5,507 nucleotides of DNA from Marinilabilia sp. UBA5340 (GTDB lineage: Bacteria; Bacteroidota; Bacteroidia; Bacteroidales; Marinilabiliaceae): NCBI GenBank assembly GCA_002411085.1, contig DHQK01000211.1:13712-19218 (forward strand), read 5' to 3'. Positions 1 through 5,507 of the stretch are shown piece by piece. The notes beneath the pieces were generated by a model, which saw only the letters and a program-made list of their open reading frames with translations, was not told the origin of the DNA and ran no database searches. How positions within the stretch are numbered: position 1 is the first letter of the stretch; each line of letters opens with the position of its first letter. The position numbers and the translations under genes were made by a program.

Positions 1-160
1 TCCCACTAGTATTAGGGTTGTCAACGACAGTGCCTTCTGTGCTCCAAAATGAGGTAAAAGGATGAGTCCCATCTTCAAAATTCGCAATAACGACAGTGTT
101 TTGGGCAGATAACCCACCAACACACATAATCAAAGCAATCAAAGTGTAAATTTTCTTCAT
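1..160 (-). CDS. N-terminal fragment of a secreted protein, cut by the window edge
   Basis: Reading the minus strand from the ATG at 160-158 gives an open frame of 53 codons that continues past base 1, so only the N-terminus is visible. Residues 1-19 form a classical Sec signal peptide: MKK, then a hydrophobic core, then LSA followed by Q20, with likely cleavage around A19. Cys13 sits inside the hydrophobic core in LIMC, which is a poor lipobox, so a lipoprotein is less likely. The mature start reads NTVVIANFEDG, followed by a tryptophan-containing stretch and VVDNPNTSG. This FEDG...W...VVDNP.SG pattern resembles the beta-rich N-termini of exported Bacteroidota proteins, often glycan-related or adhesive, but that is recall of a general pattern and not an assigned family. 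The enzymatic or structural role lies outside the window. A good -7/-33 promoter lies 45 bases upstream. The gene is divergent from the lipoprotein gene at 599. Confidence 0.8.
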   Translation of the reverse strand, partial: MKKIYTLIALIMCVGGLSAQNTVVIANFEDGTHPFTSFWSTEGTVVDNPNTSG

Positions 161-205
161 AATAATTGGTTTTAAAGTTTAGATTTAGTAATTAAGTAAT
201 GTTAA

Positions 206-236
206 CAAATATACAGAACAGAACACAAAAGACCAA
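206..236 (-). promoter_or_regulatory. Bacteroidota-type promoter of the leftward secreted-protein gene
   Basis: On the minus strand a perfect -7 box TATATTTG (plus-strand 206-213, consensus TAnnTTTG) is preceded, after a 20-base spacer, by TTG (plus-strand 234-236), matching the phylum's -33 element. Transcription would begin near base 200, leaving a leader of about 40 bases before the ATG at 160. The box sequence, spacing and position relative to a start codon all agree. There is no clear Shine-Dalgarno sequence before the ATG, which is common in this phylum. Confidence 0.65.
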
Positions 237-563
237 TCAGATTTTTGCAAAACCATACAAGAAGTTCAAATAAATATGCATAAATTGATGAGTTAAAGGT
301 TTTTGTTTGTGAAAAGAGTATTTTTATTGATTAAAATTGGTGAGAGGTCGCCGGATAACATTTTTATCAGGTACTTCCATTGTGACTGAGGAAATATTTT
401 GGTTACAATCAGAGTGATATATGCTCAAAAGTACGTGGTCTATAATGAAAAATTCGACCTTTTCTCCCGATATTTTTGGATTAGTGGACTATGACTTGTT
501 GTATTCTGATACTTGGGAAGGTGAAAAACAACACGAGAATATTAAAAATCTAACGATCTGTTG

Positions 564-571
564 TATATTTG
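564..571 (+). promoter_or_regulatory. -7 promoter box of the lipoprotein gene
   Basis: TATATTTG matches the Bacteroidota -7 consensus TAnnTTTG exactly and lies 27 bases before the ATG at 599, predicting a leader of about 20 bases. No convincing TTG -33 element is seen about 20 bases further upstream, so the promoter may be weak or need an activator. The same octamer drives the divergent gene at 206-213. Confidence 0.5.
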
Positions 572-598
572 TACAAAACAAAATAAAGCTGATTAACT

Positions 599-1438
599 AT
601 GAGAAATTTGCTTAGCCAACCATTGATTGCCACTGTTTTGTCGATAGCATTGGTGTTTTCGGCCTGTCAGTCGGGTCAGAAGAAAAAAAGCGATGACAAG
701 AAGGACGCTGCAACTACACAGAAGATAGATAAGGAGGTAATAGAGCAGGATGTACGTGAATTTGTGTATCCGTTACCCACCACATTTGAGGTGACAGAGA
801 TGCTGAATCGTATAGGTGCTTCTTACATTTTGACTTTGTCCAATTCAGCAGATAATGTGGATAAATACCTTACCGAAACCAAGCAGGCCTTGAATCTTGG
901 TGTTTATGGAGCAGACCTGAGCTACGCCAGTACATACAACCAGAAACAGCAGGTGGTGACTTATATGGAGGCATCCCGTAAACTTATTGATGCATTGAAT
1001 ATTTCCGGAGCTTTATCGGATGATATCATTGAGCAGATTGAGCAAAATGAGGAAGATAAAGACAAACTTGTGGAAATTATTACCAATACTTTTTACGATA
1101 CTTATGAATATCTGAATGTTAATGGTCGCGGGTCTGTTAGTATGCTGGTGTTGTCTGGTAGTTGGGTCGAAGCACTTTACATCACTACCAACATTTCTGA
1201 GGATACTTATCAGAACAAAGAAATGGTGAAGATTGTAATGCAACAGAAATCTTCATTGAATAAATTGTTGGATTTGATGAAGAATTATGAGTCTGATCCT
1301 GCAGTGGATGAGGTGTTGAACGAATTAGCCCCATTGGCCAGGGTTTATAATATGGTGGAAGATAACGCGATATCTGAAGATCAGATGAACGTGATTATTG
1401 AAGAAGTAACCAGAGTCAGGAATAAGTTTGTGGAATAG
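599..1438 (+). CDS. Lipoprotein of unknown function, 279 residues
   Basis: The product is a predicted membrane-anchored lipoprotein. Residues 1-22 form a signal peptide with a hydrophobic core, and the lipobox FSAC places the lipidated cysteine at residue 23. A short hydrophilic Lys/Asp-rich linker follows (about 25-45, QSGQKKKSDDKKD), then a mostly alpha-helical body without further membrane segments. The body begins with a motif I associate with an uncharacterised Bacteroidota family: YPLPTTFEVTEML, then GASYIL (about residues 57-78), then LNLGVYGADLSYAS. The protein has no enzyme motif I can name and no cysteine after Cys23. The rest is helical, acidic and amphipathic, with a run rich in Glu/Asp near residues 141-155. 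I chose the ATG at 599 because it directly precedes the signal peptide and lies 27 bases after a perfect -7 box; no Shine-Dalgarno site is evident. The gene appears monocistronic, closed by the terminator at 1465. Position relative to the ABC gene suggests, but does not show, a link. Confidence 0.88.
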   Translation: MRNLLSQPLIATVLSIALVFSACQSGQKKKSDDKKDAATTQKIDKEVIEQDVREFVYPLPTTFEVTEMLNRIGASYILTLSNSADNVDKYLTETKQALNLGVYGADLSYASTYNQKQQVVTYMEASRKLIDALNISGALSDDIIEQIEQNEEDKDKLVEIITNTFYDTYEYLNVNGRGSVSMLVLSGSWVEALYITTNISEDTYQNKEMVKIVMQQKSSLNKLLDLMKNYESDPAVDEVLNELAPLARVYNMVEDNAISEDQMNVIIEEVTRVRNKFVE

Positions 1439-1464
1439 GACTGAAGTTTTCTTAAATAATATAC

Positions 1465-1500
1465 AAGCCATCCTGATTTATACGGGATGGCTTTTTTTTA
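1465..1500 (+). terminator. Rho-independent terminator after the lipoprotein gene
   Basis: AGCCATCC (1466-1473) pairs perfectly with GGATGGCT (1485-1492), and the outer A1465-T1493 pair can extend the stem. The loop is 11 bases. A run of eight T residues (1492-1499) follows directly. The hairpin begins 27 bases after the stop codon at 1436-1438, so it should end the lipoprotein transcript and separate it from the ABC gene. Confidence 0.88.
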
Positions 1501-1504
1501 TGAT

Positions 1505-1540
1505 TGCCGAAAGAAAAAGGTTGAACCTTTTTCTTCGGTA
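1505..1540. repeat. Inverted repeat (second hairpin) just after the terminator
   Basis: CCGAAAGAAAAAGG (1507-1520) is the complement of CCTTTTTCTTCGG (1526-1538) apart from one extra A on the left arm. Flanking T1505-A1540 and a G·T pair extend the stem. The loop is TTGAA. With only four bases between the preceding T-run and this stem, it could be a back-up terminator, a terminator for antisense transcription or a structured RNA element. No long T-run follows on the plus strand. Confidence 0.6.
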
Positions 1541-1782
1541 TTCAGCCTTTCAGACTTTTGCCTTCTGCTTCTAAATTCATAATTGAATGATGATGAAATA
1601 TAGCTTTTTCAAGGGCTGGGAAATATTTTTTTGTATATTCACATTGTTGATTTTATAAGTAATGGCCCTGGCCTTCTGTATATTCTTTTTTGAGATTTTT
1701 GAGGGATTTGGGGGCTGCCATCGGTTTCAATAATCAGGTTTTTTGACAATCCTTTTTTAAAGTGTCCGTAATGGAACAAACA
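1541..1782 (+). other. Non-coding region upstream of the ABC gene
   Basis: About 240 bases hold no supported coding frame. No exact TAnnTTTG box is found, so the ABC gene's promoter could not be assigned. Visible features are a direct repeat TGTATATTC at 1632-1640 and 1677-1685 (45-base period), which resembles the -7 box but has C where the third T of TTTG should be, and a small inverted repeat GGCC-CT-GGCC at 1664-1673. The stretch just before the gene is T-rich. Confidence 0.45.
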
Positions 1783-4700
1783 ATGAGTGAAGCTCTTTTG
1801 GAGTCATTAATGAAGCTTTTTGCTTTGCTTACTGATATCAAAACAGAAAGCAAAACAGGGCGCGCACGCTTTATGGTTGAAGATTTTCTTGGAAGACACT
1901 TCAATACTGAATATGTACAGCAGTATCTTGAGAAATTTGATGAGTTTCTGGCTCGGTATCACTCCCATATTTATAGTAACAATCAGGAGCTCATTAGTAA
2001 ACAATCGTCCGATAACCAAACGCGGATTCTGAATATTTGTAATCAGATAAACCAGGAGCTGGAGCAGGAACCAAAGATTATTCTGTTTGTTCAGCTGCTC
2101 GATTTTCTGAAAAAGGAAGATACTATCAGTGAAGAGGAACATTATTTCGTGGATCTTCTTGCGGAGAATATGAAGATTGATCCGCAGGACTACGACAATC
2201 TGAAGACCTTTATTCTGGAGTCGCCTGAAGATGTAAATGATAAAGGGTCTTTGTTGTATATCAGCGGGGACAAAGATTCTCCTGATCCAAATGTGAAGAA
2301 TATCTACAATCCCAAACAGCAGATTATTGTCTGGGTATTGAGAGTCCGGAGTACGAAAACTTTTGTCTTCAGATATGCTGGTTCGCGCAACCTTTATTTG
2401 AACGGACATAAGGTGGAACAGAACCGCACTTACATTCTGGCTGTGGGTGCCGTAATAAAAACATCGCGGATGCCTCCTGTATATTATGGTCGTGTTGCAG
2501 AGAAGTTTATTCACCGCATAGACAAGGCCAGGATAATCTACCGTGCTGTGGATGTTTCTTATAAGTTCAATAACAATCAGATAGGCATTCACCGATTTAG
2601 CTTTACCGGTCGCTCAGGACAATTGGTAGGTATTATGGGAGGTAGTGGTACCGGTAAATCGACACTGCTGAATGTACTTAACGGAAACTATAAACTGAGT
2701 AACGGAAAAATTTCCATCAACGGCTATGACCTTCAGGATGACAAAGAGCATCTGGAAGGGGTGATTGGCTATGTTCCGCAGGATGATTTGCTGAAAGAGG
2801 AGTTAACCGTATTTGAAAACCTTTATTTCAATGCGCGTTTGTGTTTTAGCGATCAAAGTCAGGATGAAATTTTGCAGCGGGTTGATAATGCCCTTCAGGA
2901 CTTCGACCTGGTGGAGGCACGTGATTTGGTCGTGGGCAATCCGCTGAATAAAATACTGAGTGGCGGCCAGAGGAAACGACTCAATATTGCCCTGGAGCTG
3001 ATTCGGGAGCCATCTATTCTTTTTGTTGATGAGCCCACATCGGGTTTGTCGTCTATGGACTCTGAAAAGGTAATGTCGTTGCTCAAGCGTCAGGTGCTTA
3101 AAGGAAAATTGGTGATTATTAATATACATCAGCCTTCTTCCGATTTGTACAAGATGCTTGACAAGCTTTTGATGATTGACAAGGGAGGCTACATCATTTT
3201 TAACGGAAACCCCATGGATGCCATCGTGTATTTCAAAAAGATGGCCAACTATGTAAATCCCGAGGAGCGCGAATGTTATGTCTGTGGCAATGTGAAGTCG
3301 GAGCAGGTATTGCGGATTGTCGAAGCACGGATGGTTAACCCCTATGGTAAACTTATCAGGAAGAGAAAAGTAAAACCTGAAGAGTGGTACCGATATTACC
3401 TTGAAAATTTTGAGAGCAAGTTTCAGTGGAAGGTCAAGCGCAAACTGGATCGTAAAGAACCCTTGCCCGACAATCTTTACAATATTCCCAACCGCCGGAA
3501 ACAGTTTTGGATTTATACATTGCGAGATGGGCTGTCAAAGCTTAAAGATCGTCAATACATGCTGATCAACATACTGGAAGCACCGGTGCTCGCATTGATT
3601 CTTGGGTTTTTCACCAAGTTTCTGGCAGGTTCAGGCAGTGACCCTTCAGCTTATGTGTTTGCGGAGAATGTGAATATACCGGCCTATTTGTTTATGGCGG
3701 TTGTGGTTTCTTTGTTTATAGGGTTAAATGTTAGTGCCGAGGAGATAATAAAAGACCGGAAACTACTGCAGCGGGAATCTTTTCTCAATCTCAGCCGCTT
3801 CAGTTTTCTGAACAGTAAGATTCTGATTTTGTTTGTTATATCTGCTATTCAGACGTTGATGTTTGTGCTGATTGGAAATAGCATTCTCGAAATAAAGGGC
3901 CTTACCTGGAGTTATTGGCTGATTTTGTTTTCCACAGCCTGTTTTGCCAATATGCTGGGCCTGAATATCAGTAGTGGTTTGAATTCTGTCGTTGCCATCT
4001 ATGTGCTGATTCCGCTTATATTGGTGCCACACCTTTTGTTTAGTGGTGTTATTGTAAACTTTGATAAACTTCATAAATCCATCGCTAATGAACGTTTTGT
4101 TCCCAGAATCGGGGATGTTATGGTTTCCCGCTGGTCTTATGAAGCACTCGCTGTAAATCAGTTTAAGAACAATGACTTTGATGCAATATTTTTTGAGGAA
4201 GAGCAGGGGATGAGCAACAATTCTTACTATGGTACTACATTTATCCCTGAGCTCCTGAATCATGTGGATGTAGCACGTTGGTCAGCCGAACAGGGGCTTC
4301 CTGACCAGCAGATAATGTTTCAGGAAAAATTGTTTGTTGCTTTTAAGCAGTTGCATGAAAAATTCCCTGAGCTTATTCCTGCAGGGATCTTGCCTTATGC
4401 GCGTTACCCCTGGGATAAAAATCAGTTTAGTCAGGCAGAGGTAATTCTTGAAGATGCCCGGAAATACTTCAATGGTCAATATAAAAAATGGAATCTCCGT
4501 CGGAATGCAGCTATGGAAGAATTAATACAGGAGAGAGGAGGAGCTGAGGCTGTGCTGGAATTCAAAGAGAAATATCACAATGAGTCATTGACCGACATCA
4601 TGTTGAATAAAAAAAGCGTGGAGCAATTTGTGTTTACTGACCGCCGATACGTGCGGAAAAAGCATCCTGGGTATAAACTGCCGGAAGGAGAATGGGGGCG

Positions 4701-4899
4701 GGCACATTTTTATGCTCCTTCCAAAAAGCTGGGATCATGGTATATTCCCACTCCCTGGTTCAATATGATTGTAGTATGGATTGGAGTAGGGCTTTTATAT
4801 GTGGCCCTTTATCTTGACTTGTTGCGTCGGGTAATTCGCTACTTTGAGACCTTTAAACTTAGGCGTTTGCACCGAAGATTGCAAAAACTGGGTACATGA
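1783..4899 (+). CDS. ABCG-type ABC protein (ATPase-permease fusion) with N-terminal TerB-like and possible FHA-like domains
   Basis: A large half-transporter-like protein of about 1038 residues (numbering from ATG 1783). Residues 1-140 are helical and resemble a TerB-like domain, with the second repeat LLDFLKKEDTISEEEHYF. Residues about 160-240 are beta-rich with LNGHKV, perhaps a degenerate FHA fold. The ATPase has Walker A GGSGTGKST (K292), Q-loop Q333, signature LSGGQRKR (392-399), Walker B ILFVDE (E417) and switch H449; all catalytic residues are intact. The D-loop reads SGLSSMDS. A linker carries CYVC (498-501). Predicted helices: 597-615, 633-653, 679-699, 710-730, 736-759 and 994-1012, with the coupling segment EEIIKDRKLLQRES between helices 2 and 3, and a basic C-terminal tail. 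The order ATPase-then-permease is that of the ABCG/White family. A loop of about 234 residues lies between helices 5 and 6. Substrate and direction are unknown. Starts at GTG 1762 and ATG 1771 are also in frame; 1783 was preferred for a GGA seven bases upstream and for MSE-type N-termini recalled in relatives. Confidence 0.92.
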   Translation: MSEALLESLMKLFALLTDIKTESKTGRARFMVEDFLGRHFNTEYVQQYLEKFDEFLARYHSHIYSNNQELISKQSSDNQTRILNICNQINQELEQEPKIILFVQLLDFLKKEDTISEEEHYFVDLLAENMKIDPQDYDNLKTFILESPEDVNDKGSLLYISGDKDSPDPNVKNIYNPKQQIIVWVLRVRSTKTFVFRYAGSRNLYLNGHKVEQNRTYILAVGAVIKTSRMPPVYYGRVAEKFIHRIDKARIIYRAVDVSYKFNNNQIGIHRFSFTGRSGQLVGIMGGSGTGKSTLLNVLNGNYKLSNGKISINGYDLQDDKEHLEGVIGYVPQDDLLKEELTVFENLYFNARLCFSDQSQDEILQRVDNALQDFDLVEARDLVVGNPLNKILSGGQRKRLNIALELIREPSILFVDEPTSGLSSMDSEKVMSLLKRQVLKGKLVIINIHQPSSDLYKMLDKLLMIDKGGYIIFNGNPMDAIVYFKKMANYVNPEERECYVCGNVKSEQVLRIVEARMVNPYGKLIRKRKVKPEEWYRYYLENFESKFQWKVKRKLDRKEPLPDNLYNIPNRRKQFWIYTLRDGLSKLKDRQYMLINILEAPVLALILGFFTKFLAGSGSDPSAYVFAENVNIPAYLFMAVVVSLFIGLNVSAEEIIKDRKLLQRESFLNLSRFSFLNSKILILFVISAIQTLMFVLIGNSILEIKGLTWSYWLILFSTACFANMLGLNISSGLNSVVAIYVLIPLILVPHLLFSGVIVNFDKLHKSIANERFVPRIGDVMVSRWSYEALAVNQFKNNDFDAIFFEEEQGMSNNSYYGTTFIPELLNHVDVARWSAEQGLPDQQIMFQEKLFVAFKQLHEKFPELIPAGILPYARYPWDKNQFSQAEVILEDARKYFNGQYKKWNLRRNAAMEELIQERGGAEAVLEFKEKYHNESLTDIMLNKKSVEQFVFTDRRYVRKKHPGYKLPEGEWGRAHFYAPSKKLGSWYIPTPWFNMIVVWIGVGLLYVALYLDLLRRVIRYFETFKLRRLHRRLQKLGT

Positions 4900-4937
4900 T
4901 AAGGTGTCGAAAAAAATTTGACAGCAGCATAAATCAG

Positions 4938-4980
4938 AAAACGGGTGCTCCGTGACTCAGGGGCACCCGTTTATTTTTTG
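4938..4980. terminator. Intrinsic terminator between convergent genes, probably bidirectional
   Basis: ACGGGTGCTCC (4941-4951) pairs with GGGGCACCCGT (4960-4970) in an 11-bp stem with one G·T pair and an 8-base loop; A4939-A4940 can extend it with T4971-T4972. TTATTTTTT follows on the plus strand, ending the ABC transcript about 40 bases after its stop. On the minus strand the stem is followed by TTTTCTGATTT, a weaker T-tract, and it begins about 45 bases after the cold-shock gene's stop, so it can serve both genes. Confidence 0.85.
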
Positions 4981-5015
4981 CTAAATGTAATCTGGTATTG
5001 AAATATGTGGATATT

Positions 5016-5207
5016 CTAAACCAATTTAACATCTACAGCATTAAGACCTTTGCGGCCTTCAACGAGTTCGAAGGTTACTTCGTCGTCTTCCTGGACTTTG
5101 TCAATAAGACCTGTGGCGTGAACAAAGTACTCTTTTTCTGACTCATCTTCTTTGATGAATCCGAAACCTTTGGATTCATTAAAGAATTTTACTTTTCCTG
5201 TTTTCAT
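5016..5207 (-). CDS. CspA-family cold-shock protein, 63 residues
   Basis: The product is a single cold-shock domain, a small five-stranded beta barrel that binds single-stranded RNA and DNA and in this family commonly acts as an RNA chaperone. RNP1 is seen as KGFGFI (residues 13-18) and RNP2 as YFVH (27-30), with the usual aromatic residues F8, F9, F15, F17 and F28; His30 is present. The C-terminal strand ends GLNAVDVKLV. Length fits the family (63-70). I chose the ATG at 5207 because the conserved domain begins MKTGKVKFFNESKG; an in-frame ATG at 5234 would add nine residues (MINKSNFLK) with no family counterpart and would shorten the leader. The gene is convergent with the ABC gene and shares its terminator. 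A leader of about 100 bases with repeats suggests post-transcriptional or cold control. Whether it is induced by cold or constitutive cannot be read from the sequence. Confidence 0.95.
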   Translation of the reverse strand: MKTGKVKFFNESKGFGFIKEDESEKEYFVHATGLIDKVQEDDEVTFELVEGRKGLNAVDVKLV

Positions 5208-5307
5208 TTTTAAAAAATTTGATTTGTTAATCATTTCATGAATGATTCATGATAGAGTAAAGTTCTTTTACCTTGCTGACTATCAAAATCGTTCATGATG
5301 TTTGTTC
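5208..5307 (-). promoter_or_regulatory. Long 5' leader of the cold-shock gene with potential alternative hairpins
   Basis: If transcription starts near 5307, the mRNA carries a leader of about 100 bases. It contains three TTCATGA-type repeats (5235-5253 and 5291-5299), a potential hairpin from GTAAA/TTTAC (plus-strand 5257-5261 with 5267-5271), and an A/T-rich patch before the ATG with no Shine-Dalgarno site. Long structured leaders are known to control cspA translation in Escherichia coli; transfer of that idea here is inference. Confidence 0.45.
5236..5252. repeat. Perfect 17-base palindrome in the cold-shock leader
   Basis: TCATGAAT and ATTCATGA flank a single central G, giving a perfect 8+1+8 inverted repeat. 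A further copy of the half-site, TTCATGAT, lies at 5292-5299. In DNA this could be a dimer-binding operator; in RNA it could form a small hairpin 29 bases before the start codon. The sequence is certain; the role is not. Confidence 0.6.
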
Positions 5308-5313
5308 TTTATA

Positions 5314-5321
5314 CAAATTAA
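5314..5321 (-). promoter_or_regulatory. Candidate -7 box of the cold-shock gene
   Basis: On the minus strand TTAATTTG differs at one base from TAnnTTTG. It would place the transcript start near 5307. No good TTG -33 element is seen at the usual distance upstream. It is the best match between the gene and the right edge of the window, but remains tentative. Confidence 0.35.
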
Positions 5322-5507
5322 AGAAGATTCCGGGAATTTTGCATGTTTTTTGGAATAAATTCTTCTGTTTGGATTATTTTATTTTTGTCATATTTGTTAT
5401 TTTTAACAATATTTCATTATTTAATCAGCTTTGTCGTTATAGGATGTTCATAAGATTAAGCATTACAATCAATCAGGGAAGAACTGACATAGGGAACAAC
5501 GAATTAT
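5322..5507. other. AT-rich right-hand end, no supported gene
   Basis: No convincing gene, RNA or repeat is visible. A frame from ATG 5444 stays open for 21 codons to the window edge, but the peptide has no signal peptide or family motif and the stretch is too short to judge. The region could be the upstream control region of a gene beginning beyond base 5507. Confidence 0.4.

Larger units (their letters stand above)
161..598. other. Divergent intergenic region, no supported gene
   Basis: These 438 bases separate two divergent genes and hold both their promoters (206-236 minus and 564-571 plus). The middle part, about 240-560, is AT-rich. It contains no recognisable RNA gene, long repeat or terminator. 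A 64-codon frame at 421-615 is not believed: it runs across the -7 box of the next gene, overlaps that gene's start, and its composition resembles translated intergenic DNA. The length would allow distal regulatory sites, but none could be identified. Confidence 0.6.

Noticed and set aside
309..392. 27-codon GTG-initiated frame in the left intergenic region
   Set aside because: Short, no promoter or ribosome-binding site, no recognisable product.
421..615. 64-codon open frame ahead of the lipoprotein gene
   Set aside because: It spans the perfect -7 box at 564-571, overlaps the lipoprotein start in another frame, has no ribosome-binding site or recognisable motif, and is of a length expected by chance.
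1013..1243. 76-codon minus-strand frame inside the lipoprotein gene
   Set aside because: It lies wholly antisense to a well-supported gene, with no start signals or motifs of its own.
1807..2592. 261-codon minus-strand open frame opposite the ABC gene
   Set aside because: The plus-strand frame carries unmistakable domain and ATPase motifs; the antisense product has no coherent family pattern and no promoter. The same applies to minus-strand frames at 2803-3129, 3763-4263 and 4282-4479.
5208..5234. Upstream ATG extending the cold-shock protein by nine residues
   Set aside because: The added residues MINKSNFLK have no counterpart in the family, whose members begin at the MKTG position.
5444..5507. 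Possible gene start at the right edge (ATG 5444, 21 open codons)
   Set aside because: Too short to judge, with no signal peptide, motif or clear promoter; it may be chance.

Overview
The window looks like chromosomal DNA from a member of the Bacteroidota. The signs are AT-rich intergenic DNA, two perfect copies of the phylum's -7 promoter box (TAnnTTTG, here TATATTTG), weak or absent Shine-Dalgarno sites, an N-terminal secretion signal ending in SAQ, and a cold-shock protein of the MKTGKVKFFNESKGFGFI type. Genus-level placement is not possible from the sequence alone. No mobile element, CRISPR array, tRNA or rRNA is visible.

Layout. Bases 1-160 (minus strand) hold the first 53 codons of a secreted protein that runs off the left edge, with a good promoter at 206-236. 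After a gene-poor stretch comes a 279-residue lipoprotein of unknown function (599-1438, plus), with its own -7 box at 564-571 and a strong intrinsic terminator at 1465-1500. A second hairpin (1505-1540) and about 240 bases of non-coding DNA follow. The largest gene (about 1783-4899, plus) encodes a roughly 1038-residue ABC protein. It combines an N-terminal TerB-like helical domain, a possible FHA-like beta domain, an ABCG-type ATPase, a CxxC-containing linker, six predicted membrane helices and a very large extracytoplasmic loop. A terminator at 4938-4980, probably working in both directions, separates it from a convergent cold-shock protein gene (5016-5207, minus). That gene has a leader of about 100 nt containing three copies of TTCATGA and potential alternative RNA hairpins. 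Bases 5322-5507 show no supported gene.

How the parts may relate. The lipoprotein and the ABC protein lie in the same direction but are separated by a terminator and 344 bases, so they are probably separate transcription units. A functional link is possible but not shown. The ABC protein keeps all ATP-hydrolysis motifs and is probably an active transporter or a mechanotransmitter of the ABCG type, possibly gated by its N-terminal domains. Its substrate cannot be deduced. The most interesting items are the domain architecture and large periplasmic loop of this protein, and the repeat-containing cold-shock leader.
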